This document shows positions 20,748-32,900 of a DNA stretch of 64,000 bases, piece by piece. The position numbers were made by a program, and so were the translations under genes. How positions within the stretch are numbered: the first letter of the stretch is position 1; each line of letters opens with the position of its first letter. The notes below the pieces were generated by a model that was given only the letters and a program-made list of their open reading frames with translations, had not been told where the DNA came from and searched no databases. Origin of the DNA: Panopea generosa (lineage: Eukaryota > Mollusca > Bivalvia > Adapedonta > Hiatellidae); NCBI GenBank assembly GCA_029582155.1, contig CM055899.1, positions 79,981,069 through 80,045,068 on the forward strand, in the 5' to 3' direction.

Positions 20748-20972
20748 TTAAAATCTTTGTGGCCGGTACTTTCTTGTCAACTGCTCCACACAGTAAAATG
20801 TCTGACTTTTTTCCTGTATGACAACACTATCATAAGCATATTTTGTCATTGTCTTCAATGTGATTGATTGATTGCTGGAATCAATACCAGACCATCTTTC
20901 TGTGCAAGTTAATAATCTTCTTGGATCAACTCCTTTTTGGAATTGCAAACTCACTCGCCCTTTATTGAGCAT
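20748..20972 (-). pseudogene. Unrecognised 74-codon frame upstream of the Mutator-like remnant
   Basis: A minus-strand open frame, MLNKGRVSLQFQKGVDPRRL and onward, ends 108 bp before the first recognisable Mutator-like block and lies in the same orientation. It could be the N-terminal region of the same transposase, but I do not recognise it on its own. No domain or motif is visible beyond two scattered cysteines. Confidence 0.25.
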
Positions 20973-21038
20973 TTTTGAATGATATCGTGTATTTCACATA
21001 TTTCCTGATATTCTGATTTTCATTCACCACAAAATATA

Positions 21039-22514
21039 CCAGCGGAAAAAAGAAACTGTGCATGGGTATAATATGCTATAACTTAGGAGATATATAAGAA
21101 ATCGCAAAAAAACTTCAACAGGGTTTTATCTGACCTTTATTTAACACCAGCTCAGTTGATATGGTTATTGCATCAGCAGCGTCTTGGATAGAGATCAGTT
21201 TTCAGAGACGTTATCTGAACAAAGTTCATTTCATCAATACCGTGTATGTCCACTATTGGAATCTATGCATGCTTGGCAACGACGCCTCATTGATGCGACA
21301 AGTGTGCTGATAAATGCCTTGGGAATACCATTCCAGATTCTCACAAGCGCACGTGACAAGTCAGGTAACGTCAACGGCTGATTTTGGAGGCGACGTAAGC
21401 GACGCTGCATCTCATCCCACACGTGTTCTATAGGCGACATATACGGTGACATTGCAGGCCAGGGCAACATTCACAATGTTCTGGATCAAGAAGTCGGTGA
21501 CGACCCGCGCGACGTGCGGGCGAGCGTTATCCTGTTGCAGCGTGGCGTTACGTTGCTGCACAAATGGAAGGACGTAAGGCCGTCTGATTTCGTCACGGTA
21601 TCTGATGCCTGTAAGTGTGTCGTCCACAACCACAAGAGCTGTTCTGCCACGGGATGAGATGCCACCCCACACCATGACACTACCTCCGCCGATATGACGT
21701 CGTTGAATCACACAACTGTCATGGAAACGTTCACCAACACGACGGTACACTCTAGAACGACCGTCGCTGCTGTCGAGATGAAACCTGGACTCATCCGTGA
21801 AAAGAACACGTGCCCAGTCCTGTTACGTGAAGTGTATGTGTCGTCTACACCAGGCAAAACGTGCTACATGATGACGTTGCTGGACGTCGTGGACGTAAGC
21901 TTCGTTCAAGCAATCGATTACGTACCGTTCGGGGAATAATTTTCTAAGGCCAGGAATACTTCTAGCCGTCAAAGTAGCAGTTCTGAGTCGTTCACGGAGA
22001 TGAACGACCCGGATGTACGTATCCTGGCGATTAGACGTCACGCGTGGACGTCCTGACCGAAGCCGGTCTCTGGTGGTCCCAAACTGTTGGTACCGTCTCC
22101 ACAAGGCGTTTACAGTATTTTGGTGCACACCAAATTGTCTGGCAACCTCAGTATGACGTACACCAGCTTCAATCATGCCTACGGCGCGGCATCTGTCAGT
22201 TTCATTTAACCTTGGCATGGCGTATCAAAGACGTTTTTCAAAATTATGCTGGTTTTGTGTCTTATAAGTATCAACACTATGGTTTTACACAGGTTTAGAC
22301 GACAAACGTGTTTGCAATTGACTGTTCGCCGAAAAAAACGTGAAAACGAAGACGTTGGCCAGACAGACAAACTACCCGTGCAACTCATGCACTGACCAGT
22401 GTAAATAACCGAAAGGGATACACAACTTACCTGTGTAAAGTTTCAAGCTTTAATTTATAAAATTGAGCGATACATGAACATTTTACACATGCATGGTTTC
22501 TTTTTTTCCGCTAG
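21039..22514 (-). mobile_element. Tc1-like transposon, near-complete, 1476 bp
   Basis: Terminal inverted repeats: ccagcggaaaaaagaaactg with tgcatggg at 21039, and on the other strand from 22514 ctagcggaaaaaaagaaacc with atgcatg. Both ends are flanked by TA (21037-21038 and 22515-22516), the Tc1 target duplication. It encodes one transposase on the minus strand. Length and structure are typical of Tc1 elements. It sits inside the 18.5-25.0 kb interval. Confidence 0.9.
21234..22218 (-). pseudogene. Tc1-like transposase with one stop and one frameshift
   Basis: ATG at 22218. Residues 1-60 hold the helix-turn-helix (MIEAGVRHTEVARQFGVHQN, then VNALWRRYQQFGTTRDR and GRPR), followed by the second DNA-binding helix region. 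An in-frame TAA (21825-21823) interrupts it just before QDWARVLFTDESRFHL, which carries the first catalytic Asp. The frame continues through GGGSVMVWGGISSRGRTALV and LQQDNARPHVARVVTDFL (second Asp). A frameshift near 21465-21470 then moves it to LPWPAMSPYMSPIEHVWDEM, with the third acidic residue in PIEHVWDE, and on to the TGA at 21234. All three catalytic residues are still visible. DNA-binding and DDE cut-and-paste activity are the family function. With only two lesions this is a recent loss, or one of them is a sequencing error. Confidence 0.9.
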
Positions 22515-22516
22515 TA

Positions 22517-23589
22517 TATATAACTTCCTAGCTCTTTCACAAACGTTTGACAATTGATTAATGTTTAACTGATCTACTTATCCCCATACAGGAAAAGGCA
22601 GTAGCTAGTTGTACAGAACTTTGAAATTTGGACAGTGTCACCTAGGAAGCTGTAGTGTGTGTACATACAGATTAATCAGCCAGGTAAATATATATACAAA
22701 CAAGTTCATTTGGAAGCAGAAATAAAAAGTCTAAGATAAGGTTTTGTTAAAATAATAGAAGAATTTATTTAAAAAAAACACATGTAATTCCATATATGGG
22801 CATTTATTTGAACATCAACTTTACATAATATTACATATGAAATGAAACTAATTGAAGTAAATAATAGAATAATCATTTTAGAAGGCATATAAGCACTTTC
22901 AAAGCATTTACTGCATCAAATAAGAATATTCATGATCTAGTGATACTATGTTGGTGCAGTTTTTTTAGTTTTCATGCTTGCAGAAACCACCATAAGTTGC
23001 ATGAGATATCCTTCCTAATTCTAACCCTAATTTTAAAAATTGTGATCAGAAAAAGCCAAGTATTGTTTTTTATTTACGGAAATAGTGCAAGTTTTAGTGA
23101 CAAACATTTCAACGAGTCACGACTGACCGTTCTGCTCTTCAAGGTCTCACTAAAGAATTACCTCCCCTACATGATGGTAGCAAGATTATTACGCCTGAGA
23201 AATTAGAGCTGTGTAATTTGGTTTGGTATAGTATTTTTGAAAATGCTTTAAATACTTATGTTTTTTTTCTATAGATGAGAAGAATGGAACATTGTCATGA
23301 GTTGTGCCAAGTTAGGCTGACACTGGTTGCTATTTGATGAAGATACAACAGTTTGAAGATGCGTAGTGATACACTGCCAAAATTGTACAGAATTGTCAAA
23401 AATGAAGGGGTGTCCTCAAACCATAGATATTGTTAAAAAAGGAACCTGTTCAACCCCCTTTTTTATGTATATTTGGAACAACAGATGACAATATATGGAA
23501 ACAAAGTGCTTTTAGAACCATCAGTAATGCGTTCAGTGTTCCAGAAGTGCATGTCTCTATATGTAGTACAGTGCAAAATTGATTGTTAT
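22517..23589. other. AT-rich spacer inside the Mutator-like interval
   Basis: No gene recognised. The 88-codon plus-strand frame at 22940-23206 has no recognisable domain. Confidence 0.5.
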
Positions 23590-23599
23590 GTGAGACGTA

Positions 23600-23837
23600 T
23601 ATACGATGGTGAAAAGTCGGAACAACGATGGTGAAAAGTTGAAACAACGAAACTACGATGGTGAAACTTTTACCATCGTAGTTTTCGACATTTCGACCTG
23701 TCACTATTGTAGTTTCGACTTTTCACCATCGTAGTTTCATTGTTTCGACTTTTTATCATTGTAGTTTAGTTGTTTTAGTTGTTTCGACTTGATTTTATTA
23801 AAAACAAAATGCCGCGATGGGCCCAACGGAACACTGT
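23600..23837. mobile_element. Foldback element, copy 2, left end truncated
   Basis: Inverted arrays of acgatggtgaaaagt and acttttcaccatcgtagttt meet at about 23668. The right end, atgccgcgatgggcccaacg followed by gaacactgta, matches the right end of copy 1 (ataccgcgatggcctcaacg ... gacaccgta). The left terminal sequence of copy 1 is not found here. Confidence 0.7.
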
Positions 23838-24326
23838 AGAGAATGGTGAAATAGGAGAATAACTTCTTGAGTTACCGAAAGGAGCTAAGAAAATAGGTAA
23901 TTGCTGAAGTCGTTCTATCCGTTAATAGAGAATACGATAGCTGAGGATTTTTTTGTTATAGTTTCCTCATTAAAGAATTAATAGATCACATACACATGTA
24001 CACGAAACCAGCTATTCAGATAGGCGCTCAAAGGTTAAAAGCTTTCATAGCTTTTTGAGAAAGTAGGATGTCAATGGTCAACATGATTGTGATGTCGGTC
24101 AATTCAAACTCTCTGACAGCTGCAATATTGACATATCACCGCTGCCATTTGCGTTCTAAGTTTATACTACATTGTTATGTCTTGAAATTTTGGAAATGTT
24201 TGTACTTTGATCCTTAACATGTACATTTAATAATACTATACTCAAACCCAAAAGAAAGTGTTCACTTTTTATTTATTGATTATTTTAATTCTACAAAGTA
24301 TAAAGTTGTCAAATATGAAACGTAAG
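23838..24326. other. AT-rich spacer
   Basis: Nothing recognised. Confidence 0.5.
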
Positions 24327-25012
24327 AACATCGGTCACAACGAAAAATCAGTCAAACTATGGCTATTTATTACGTATATTATTATGGGGATATTATTACG
24401 GGGGGTACCTGTATGGCATATGCAAAATATAAATGATCATATATGGCATATGCAAAAAATACTTTTTTCTATATGGAGAAAATAAAGTTTAAGATTACAA
24501 GTCTCTAATTGTATGTATATCTCTAATTTTGAGTAGGGAAATGGTTAAACTGCGTTAAAGTTCATTATGGTGATTCTAAAATCGTGAAAGGATCTTAAAA
24601 AAGATGTTTGAAAATATATAAAAATAAATCAGAACAGAAAAAATGTATTAGAATTTTAAATCAATTTTCGGATAGCATATAGAAAAAATCAATAACCTGA
24701 TATGGCATATGCCAAAAATATTTCGCCTATATAGCATATGCAAAACAGTAAATGGGCCAATATGGCATATGCAAAAAACCCTAACAGAAAAATTTATAAC
24801 ACCGAAAAAGTCACGCCTATCAGAACGTCAGCGTATTGACGCCTTAACGTGCATTCCATGCGGCGACATATTTTAAAGTTATTAGAGAGAATGGCGGTCA
24901 TAACATATACTAATGCAACATTTACATAGTTGTGCAACAAATTACGATTAATCTACGCAAGAAAACATCCCTTTGGCTATTTGTGTATTTTTTTATTTTG
25001 AACCCTTATCCA
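24327..25012 (-). repeat. Right long inverted repeat of the Mutator-like interval
   Basis: Pairs with 18491-18905. It is about 270 bp longer than the left copy; the extra length coincides with the tatggcatatgcaaaa cluster at 24.41-24.78 kb. Confidence 0.6.
24412..24777 (+). repeat. Cluster of tatggcatatgcaaaa motifs
   Basis: Near-identical 16-17 bp motifs at 24412, 24441, 24700, 24729 and 24759, with a degenerate one at 24671. Each contains the palindrome CATATG followed by CAAAA. Spacing is irregular. Confidence 0.8.
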
Positions 25013-25271
25013 CATAGACGCGTCGTACGTTTTATCCTAATTCAAAACAATAAAATAAACATATTGGTTAGAGAGGAAATTGAATAGGCTAAGAATTGAA
25101 ACCACACATACCAGTATTCCACCATTAGATTTTCAGAAAATCAAAAATATAAATCAGCACACATTCTTTTGCGTTTGAGTAGATTAATCAAACCTAGAGT
25201 ATGGTCAGAGTTTTTTAAAGTTAAGTATAACGTTCCGATACAGTGGCTTCCTTTAAAATACTATAAGATAT

Positions 25272-25480
25272 TTGTATAAAAAATTTCAGGTCGCAATCTT
25301 TGATGACGGTGTATCTAGAATCAAACCAATGATCGTGATCAGAGACGAGGGACTACGGAATAGATTTCGTGTGACAGACCTTTCCAACTGGATGCTTTGG
25401 TTGATGGAGCGAGACACATTTTGGTTGAAATATTTGTACAAACTGACATGCAGGATGGTAGGCATAAACTTTTTTTGACT
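25272..25480 (+). pseudogene. Possible pogo/Tigger-like transposase fragment
   Basis: The frame VAIFDDGVSRIKPMIVIRDE followed by GLRNRF resembles the part of pogo-type DDE transposases after the first catalytic Asp (a 'fxDGvsRvkPmvIFRG' pattern as I remember it). It is preceded by a pyrimidine/AG sequence (aatttcag) that could be a 3' splice site by chance. The following residues do not match what I would expect of the family. The sequence then runs directly into the 47-bp satellite. Recognition is weak. Confidence 0.3.
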
Positions 25481-28400
25481 ATTTTCTGTCATGCTCTAAG
25501 CAGAAATTATCACTTCCATACTCCATCTACAAGGCTCAAGGCAGACATGATCATTATATTACTAAACTATAATCTGCCAGGCTCAAGGCAGGAATTGTCA
25601 CTATATTACTTTACTATAATCTGCCAGGTTCTTAGCAGACATTATCACTATATTACTTTACTATAATCTGCCAGGTTCTTAGCAGACATTATCACTATAT
25701 TACTTAACTGTTATCTGCTAGGATCAAGGCAGGCATTATATCTTTATTACTCTACTAGATCTTTATATAACTTTACTTTAATCTGCAAGGCTCAAAACAG
25801 ACATTATCACTGTATTACTTTACTATTATCTGCCAGGTTCTTAGCAGACATTATCATTATATTACTTTACTGTTATCTGCCTGGATCAAGACAAACATTA
25901 TCACTCTATTACTCTACTAGATCTCTATATTACTTTACTTTAATCAGCGAGGCTCTAAGCAGACATTATCACTATATTACTTTACTATTATCTGCCAGGT
26001 ATAAGGCAGACATTATTACTCTGTTACTTTACTATAATCTGCCGGGATCAAAGCAGACATTATCACTCTATTACTTTACTATAGTCTGCAAGGCTCAAGG
26101 CAGACATTATCACTATATTACTTAACTATTATATGCCAGGTTCAAGGCAGATATTATTATTATGATATTTAACTATTATCTGCTAGGCTCAAGGTAAACG
26201 TTTTCACTATATTACTTAACTATAATCTGCCAGACTCAAGACAGAAATTATCACTATTACTTTACTATTATCTGCCAGGTTCTAAGCAATCATTATCACT
26301 CTGTTACTTTACTATTATCTGCAGGGTTCAAGGCAGCCATTATCATTCTATTACTTTATTAGATCACTTTACTATTTTACTATAATCTGCGAGGTTCAAA
26401 GCAGACAATATCGCTATATTACTTTACTATTATCTGCCAGGTTCAAGGCAGACATTATCACTGTTACTTTACTATATCTACCAGATTCAAGGCAGACATT
26501 ATCACTATATTACTTTACTTTAATCTGCTAGGCTCAAGGTAGAAATTATCACTATATTATTTTACTATAATCTGCCAGGTTCAAGGCAGACATTATCACT
26601 ATATAACTTAATATAATCTGCGAGGCAGAAGGTGGACATTATCACTATATATCCTTAATATAATCTGCGAGGCAGAAGGCAGACATTATCACTATAATAC
26701 TTAACTATGATCTGCCAGGCTCAAGGCAGACATTACCACTATATTGATTTACTATTATTTGCCGGGCTCAAGGTAGACATTTTCACAATATTAATTATTT
26801 TTCTGCCGGACTCAAGGCAGACATTATCACTTTTTTACTTTACTGTCATCTGCCAGATTCAAGGGAAACATTATCACTATATTACTTAACTGTTATCTCC
26901 CAGGCTCAAGACAGACATTTTCACTATATCACTTAACTGTTATCTGCCATTATCAATATATTACTTTACTAGATCACTTTATTACTTTACTTTAATCTGC
27001 GAGACTCAAAGAAGATATTATTACAATTTTAACACTCTGTTACTTTACTATCATCTGCCTGGTTCAAGGCAGACTTTATCACTATATTAATTACAATAAT
27101 CTGACAGGTTCAAGGCGGCATTATCACTTTATTACTTTACTTTTATCTGACATGCTCAATTGAGACATTATCACTCTATTATTTTACTATTATCTGCCTG
27201 GTTCAAGGCATACATTATCCCTGTATTACTTAACTATTACTTGCCAGGCTCAAGGCAGACATTATCACTATATTACTTATATATTATCTGCCAGGTTCAA
27301 GGCATATATTATTCCTATATTATTTAACTATTATATGCCAGGCTCAAGGCAGACATTATCACAATACAACTTAACTATTATCTGCCAGGTTCAAGACAGA
27401 CATTATCCCTATATTACTGAACTATTATCTGCCAGGTCAAGCTAGACATTATCACTTTATTATATCACTAGTATTTGCCAGGCTCAAGGCAGACCATATC
27501 AATATATTAATTTACTTTTATCTGCCACGCTCAAGGTAGACATTTTCACTACATTACTTTACAGTCATCCGCCAGGTTCAAGGCAGACATTATCATTATA
27601 TAATTTAACTATAATCTGCCAGGCTCAATGCAGAAAGCATCGCTATATTACTTTATCTGCCAGGTTCTAAGCAAACATTATAACTATATTAATTAACTAT
27701 TATCTTCCAGGTTCAAGGCAGACATTATCACTCTATTACTTTACTATAATCTACAAGGCTCAACGCAGACATTACCACTATATTACTCAAACTTTTTCTG
27801 CCACGCTCTAGGTACACATTATCACTAGGCAGACATTATCCCTATATTACTGAACAATAACCTGCCAGGCACAAGGCAGACTTGATCACTTGATTACCTT
27901 ACTTTTATCTGACATGCTCAATGCAGACATTAACACTCTGTTACTTTACTATGATCTTCCAGGTTCAAGGCAGACATTATCCCTATATTACTTCTATTAT
28001 CTGCCAGGCTCAAGGCAGACATTATCCCTATATAAATTAACTATAATCTGCCAGGCTCTAGGCAGATATTATCACTATAATACTTAACTATTATATGCCA
28101 GATCTCAAGGCAGACATTATCACTATATTAATTTACTATTATCTGCCGCGCTCAAGGTAGACATTTTCACTATGTTACTTTACTAGATCACTATATTACT
28201 TTACTCAAATCTACGAAGCTCAAAGAAGACATTATCACTATATTACTTTACTATTATTTGCCACGTTCAAGGTAGACATTTTCACTATATTATTTAACTA
28301 TTATTTGCCAGACTCAAGGCAGACATTAACACTCTGTTACTTTACTATGATCTGCCAGCTCAAGGCAGACATTATCCCTATATTATTTATCTATTATCTG

Positions 28401-29669
28401 CCATGCTCAAGGCATGTGCTATCTTTATATTACTTAACTATTATCTTCCAGGCTCAAGGCAGACATTATCACTATATTACTTAACTATTATATGCGAGGT
28501 CTCAATGCAAACATTATCACTATATTAATTTACTACTATCTGGCACGCTTATGGTAGACATTTTCACTATATTACTAACTAGATCACTTTATTACTTAAC
28601 TAAAATCTGCGAGGCTCTAGGTACACATTATCACTAGGCAGACATTTTCCCTATATTACTTAACTATTATATGCCAGGATCAAGGCAGACATAATAACTA
28701 TATTAATTTACTATTATCTGCCAGGCTCAATACAGACATTATCACTCTACTATTTTACTATCATCTGCTATCATTTGTTCAAGGCAGATATAATCGCTAT
28801 ATTACTTAACTATTATCTGCTAGGTTCAAGGCAGACATTATCTCTATATTACTTAATTATTATATGCCAGGCTCAACGCAGATATTATCACTATATTACT
28901 TCAGCTATAATATGCCAGGTTCAAGGCTGAAATTATCCTATATTATTTAATTATTATCTGCCCGGCTCATGGCAGACATTATCACAATATTACTTAACTA
29001 TTATCTGCTAGGTTCAAGTCAGACATTATCCCTATATTACTTAACATGCTAGACTCAAGGCAGATATTATCACTGTATTAAGTATAATCTGCTAGGTTCA
29101 AGGCCGACATTATCTCTATATTATTTAACTATTATCTGCGAGGCTCAAGGCAGTCATTTTCACAATGTTACATAACTATTATCTACTAGACTTAATTCAG
29201 ACATTATCACTATATTGCTGTACTATTATATGCCAGGTTCAAGGCAGACATAATCAGTTGATTACTTAACTATTATCTGCCAGGCTCAAGGCAGATATAT
29301 CAGTATATTACTAAATTATTATCTGCCATGTTCAAGGCAGACATTATCACTATATTACTTGACTATTATCTGCGATGCTCAAGGCAGATATTATCACTAT
29401 ATTACTTAATTATTATCTGTCAGGTTCAAGGCAGACATAACCATTATATTACTTATCTTTTATCTGCCAGGCTCAAGGCAGACATTATCACCTGATTAAT
29501 TTACTATTATCTGTCGGGTTCAAGGTAGACACTATCCATATATTACTTTACTATAACTGCTATGCTCAATGAAGACATTAGCACTCTATGATTTTATTAT
29601 CATCTGCCAGGTTCACGGCAGATATAATCACTATAATACTTAATTATTATATGCCAGGTTCAACGCAGA

Positions 29670-29920
29670 CAGTCTGACTATCAATCCAGGGGTCGTGAGT
29701 TCGAATCCCCCGCCCGGCAACATTCTCCGTGATGATTGATATACAACATTGTATCTCATCATCATTCGTCTCTCACCACTGATCGAAGTGGGAAAGTTAT
29801 CAGTTACTTGCGGAAACGGGATGTGCCTGAGTACTGGTTAATCCCAGGAAACAGTGGTTAGGTTAACTGATCGTCTGTAAGTCCTCGATGGCATAAAAAT
29901 GACGCTAAATATTCAATCAA
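29670..29920 (+). mobile_element. SINE (type 2) inserted in the 47-bp satellite, with target-site duplication
   Basis: Satellite sequence is interrupted by cagtctgactatcaatccag, ggtcgtgagttcgaatcccc, then tcagttacttgcggaaacgg, gtgcctgagtactggttaat and the tail gctaaatattcaatcaatca. A 10-bp direct repeat, tcaacgcaga, flanks it (29660-29669 and 29921-29930). The 5' end lacks the A box, as in a 5'-truncated retrotransposed copy. Confidence 0.85.
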
Positions 29921-32900
29921 TCAACGCAGAATTATCCATACATAACTTAACTATTATAGGCTATGCTCAATGCAGACATTAGCACTCTATGATTTTACTA
30001 TCATCTGCCAGGTTCAAGGCAGATATAATAACTATATTACTTAATTATTATATGCCAGGTTCAACGCAGACATTATCCATACAATACTTAACTATTATAT
30101 GCCAGGCTCAAGGCAGACATTAAAGCTTGATCGCTTAACTATTATCTGCCAGGCTCAAGGCATACATTATCACTATATTACTTAACTATTATCTGCGAAG
30201 CTGAATGCAAACATTATCACTATATTACTTAACTATAATCTGCAAGGCTCAAATCAGACATTATCACTATATTACTTAACTATTATCTGCGAGGCTGAAT
30301 GCAGACATTATCACTATATTACTTAACTATAATTTGCAAGGCTCAAGGCAGACATTATCACTATATTGCTTCACTATTATCTGACAGGTTCAAGGGAGAC
30401 ATTATCAATTGATTAATTAACTGTTATCTTCCCGGCACAAGGCGGATATTATCACACTATTACTTCACTAGATCACTATATTACTTTACTATTATCTGCG
30501 AAGCTCATGACATATAATTATCACTATATTACTTTACTATTATCTGCCAGGCTCAAGGCAGACATTATTCCGATATCACTTAACTATTATCTGTCAAGTT
30601 CATGGCAGACATTATCACTTCATTACATAAAAATTATCTGCCAGGGTCAAGGTAGACATTATCACTTTTTTACTTTTCTATTATCTGATATGCTGAATGC
30701 AGACATTATCACTCTATTATTTTACTATCATCTGCCAGGTTAAAGGGATATATAATTAATACATTACCTAACTTTTTTCTGCCAGGCTCAAGGCAGACAT
30801 TATCTCTATATATCTTAACTATTATCAGTTAGGTTCAAGGCAGACATTATCCCTATATTACTTCTATTATCTGCCAGGATCCAGGCAGACATTATCCTTA
30901 TATTAATTTACTATTATCGTCCACAATCAAGGTAGACATTTCCACTTTATTACTTTTCTATAATCTGCGAGGCTCGAAGCAGATATTAACATTATATAAC
31001 TTTACTATTATCTGCCAGATTGAAGGCATACATAACAATATGTTACTGATGATTTTACTATCATCTGCCAGGTTCAAGGTAGACATTATAACTATATTAC
31101 TTAACCATTAACTGCCAGGCTCCAGGTAGACATTTTCACTATATTAATTGACTATTATCTGCAAGGCTCAATGTTGACGTTATAACTATATTACATAACA
31201 AAAATCTGCCAGGTTCAAGGGAGACATTATCACTTTATTACTTTACTATTATCTGCCATGCTCAATGCAGACATTATCACTTTATTATTTTATTATCATC
31301 TGCGAGGTTCCAGGCAGATATAATCACTATATTACCTAAATATTTTCGGCCAGATTCCAGGCCGACCTTTTTCCTTATATTACTTAACTATTATATGCCA
31401 GGCTCAAGTCTGACATTATCACTATATTAATTAACAATTATATGCCAGCCTCAATGCAGACATTATCACTATATTACTAAACTATTATATGCCAGGCTCA
31501 AGGCAGACATTATCACTATATCAATTTACTATTTTCTGCTATGCTCAAGGGAGACATTAACACTCTATTACTTTACTATCATCTGCCAGGTTCAATACAG
31601 ACAGTATCACAATATTACTTTACTATAATCTGCAAGGCTCAAAGCAGATATAATCTCTTTATAACTTTACTATTGTCTGCCATGCTCAATGCAGACATTC
31701 TAACTCTATTATTTTACTATCATCTGCCAGGTTCAAGGCATATATAATCACTATATTACTTAACTATTATCTGCCAGGTTCAAGGCAGACATTATCTCTA
31801 TATTAATTTACTGTTATCTGCATAGATCAAGGTAGACATTATCACTCTATTACTTTACTAGATCACTTTATTACTTAACTATAATCTGCCAGGCTCAAAG
31901 TAGACATTATTCATGTTTTATTCACTATTATCTGCCAGGTTCAATGCAGACATTATCCCTATATTACTTAACTGTTATATGCCAGGCTCAAGGCAGACAT
32001 TATCACTATAATAATTTACCATTATCTGCCACGCTCATGGTAGAAATTTTCACTATATTACTTTACTATAATTTTTAAGGCTCAAAGCAGACATTATCAC
32101 TATATTACTTTATTAGTATCTGCCAGGTTCAAGGCGGACATTTACACTCTGTTACTTTACTATGATCTTCCAGGCTCAAGCCAGACATTATCTCCATATT
32201 ATTTAACTATTATCTGCCAGGCTCGCTCAAGGCAGACGTTATCACTATATTACTTAACTATTATATGCCAGACTCAATGCAGACATTATCACTATATTAT
32301 TTTACTATTATCTGCCACGCTCAAGGTAGACATTTTCACTATATTACTTAACTAGATCTTTATATTACTTTACTATAATCTTTGAGGCTTAAAGCAGAAA
32401 TTATCACTTTATCATTTTACTATTATATGCCAGGTTCAAGGCAGATATTAACGCTCTGTTACTTTACTATGATCTGCCTGGTACAAGGCAGTCATTTTCA
32501 CTATATTACTTAACAATAATCTGCCAGGTTCAAAGCAGACATCATCATTTCATTACTTTACTATTATATGACATGCTCAATGCAGACATCATCACTCTAT
32601 TATTTTACTATCATCTGCCAGATTCAAGGCAAATATTATCACTATATTACTTTCCTATTATCTGCCAGGTTCAAGGCAGACATTATCCCTATATTACTTA
32701 ACTATTATATACCAAGATGAAGGCAGACATTATCATAATATTAATTTACTATGATCTGCCAGATTACTCAACTATTATCTGCAAGGCTCAAGGCAGACAT
32801 TATCACTATATTAATTTACTATTATCTGCCAAGCTCAAGTTAGATATTTTCACAATATTACTTAACTAGATCACTATATTACTTTACTATAATCTGCGAG

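Larger units (their letters stand above)
18484..25012 (-). mobile_element. Putative degraded Mutator-like element with long terminal inverted repeats
   Basis: The outer ends are inverted copies: gggttaaaatacagaaatac (from about 18491) and, on the minus strand from 25010, gggttcaaaat followed by aaatacacaaatagcc. Both then share aatagccaaagggatgtttt, cttgcgtagatt, taatttgttgca, atgtaaatgttgcatta, and further in ttaaggcgtcaatacgctg. Deeper still, tagccatagtttgactgatt and tttttcgttgtg (18850-18880) match the minus strand of 24331-24378. The interior carries a Mutator-like transposase remnant (minus strand, 20.02-20.64 kb). Inverted repeats of several hundred bp and a GGG terminus suit the Mutator superfamily. 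I see no convincing 8-10 bp target duplication; the left end runs into an 11-G tract. The interval also contains a nested Tc1-like element, an inverted Tc1 fragment and a foldback copy. A plain inverted duplication remains possible. Confidence 0.5.
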
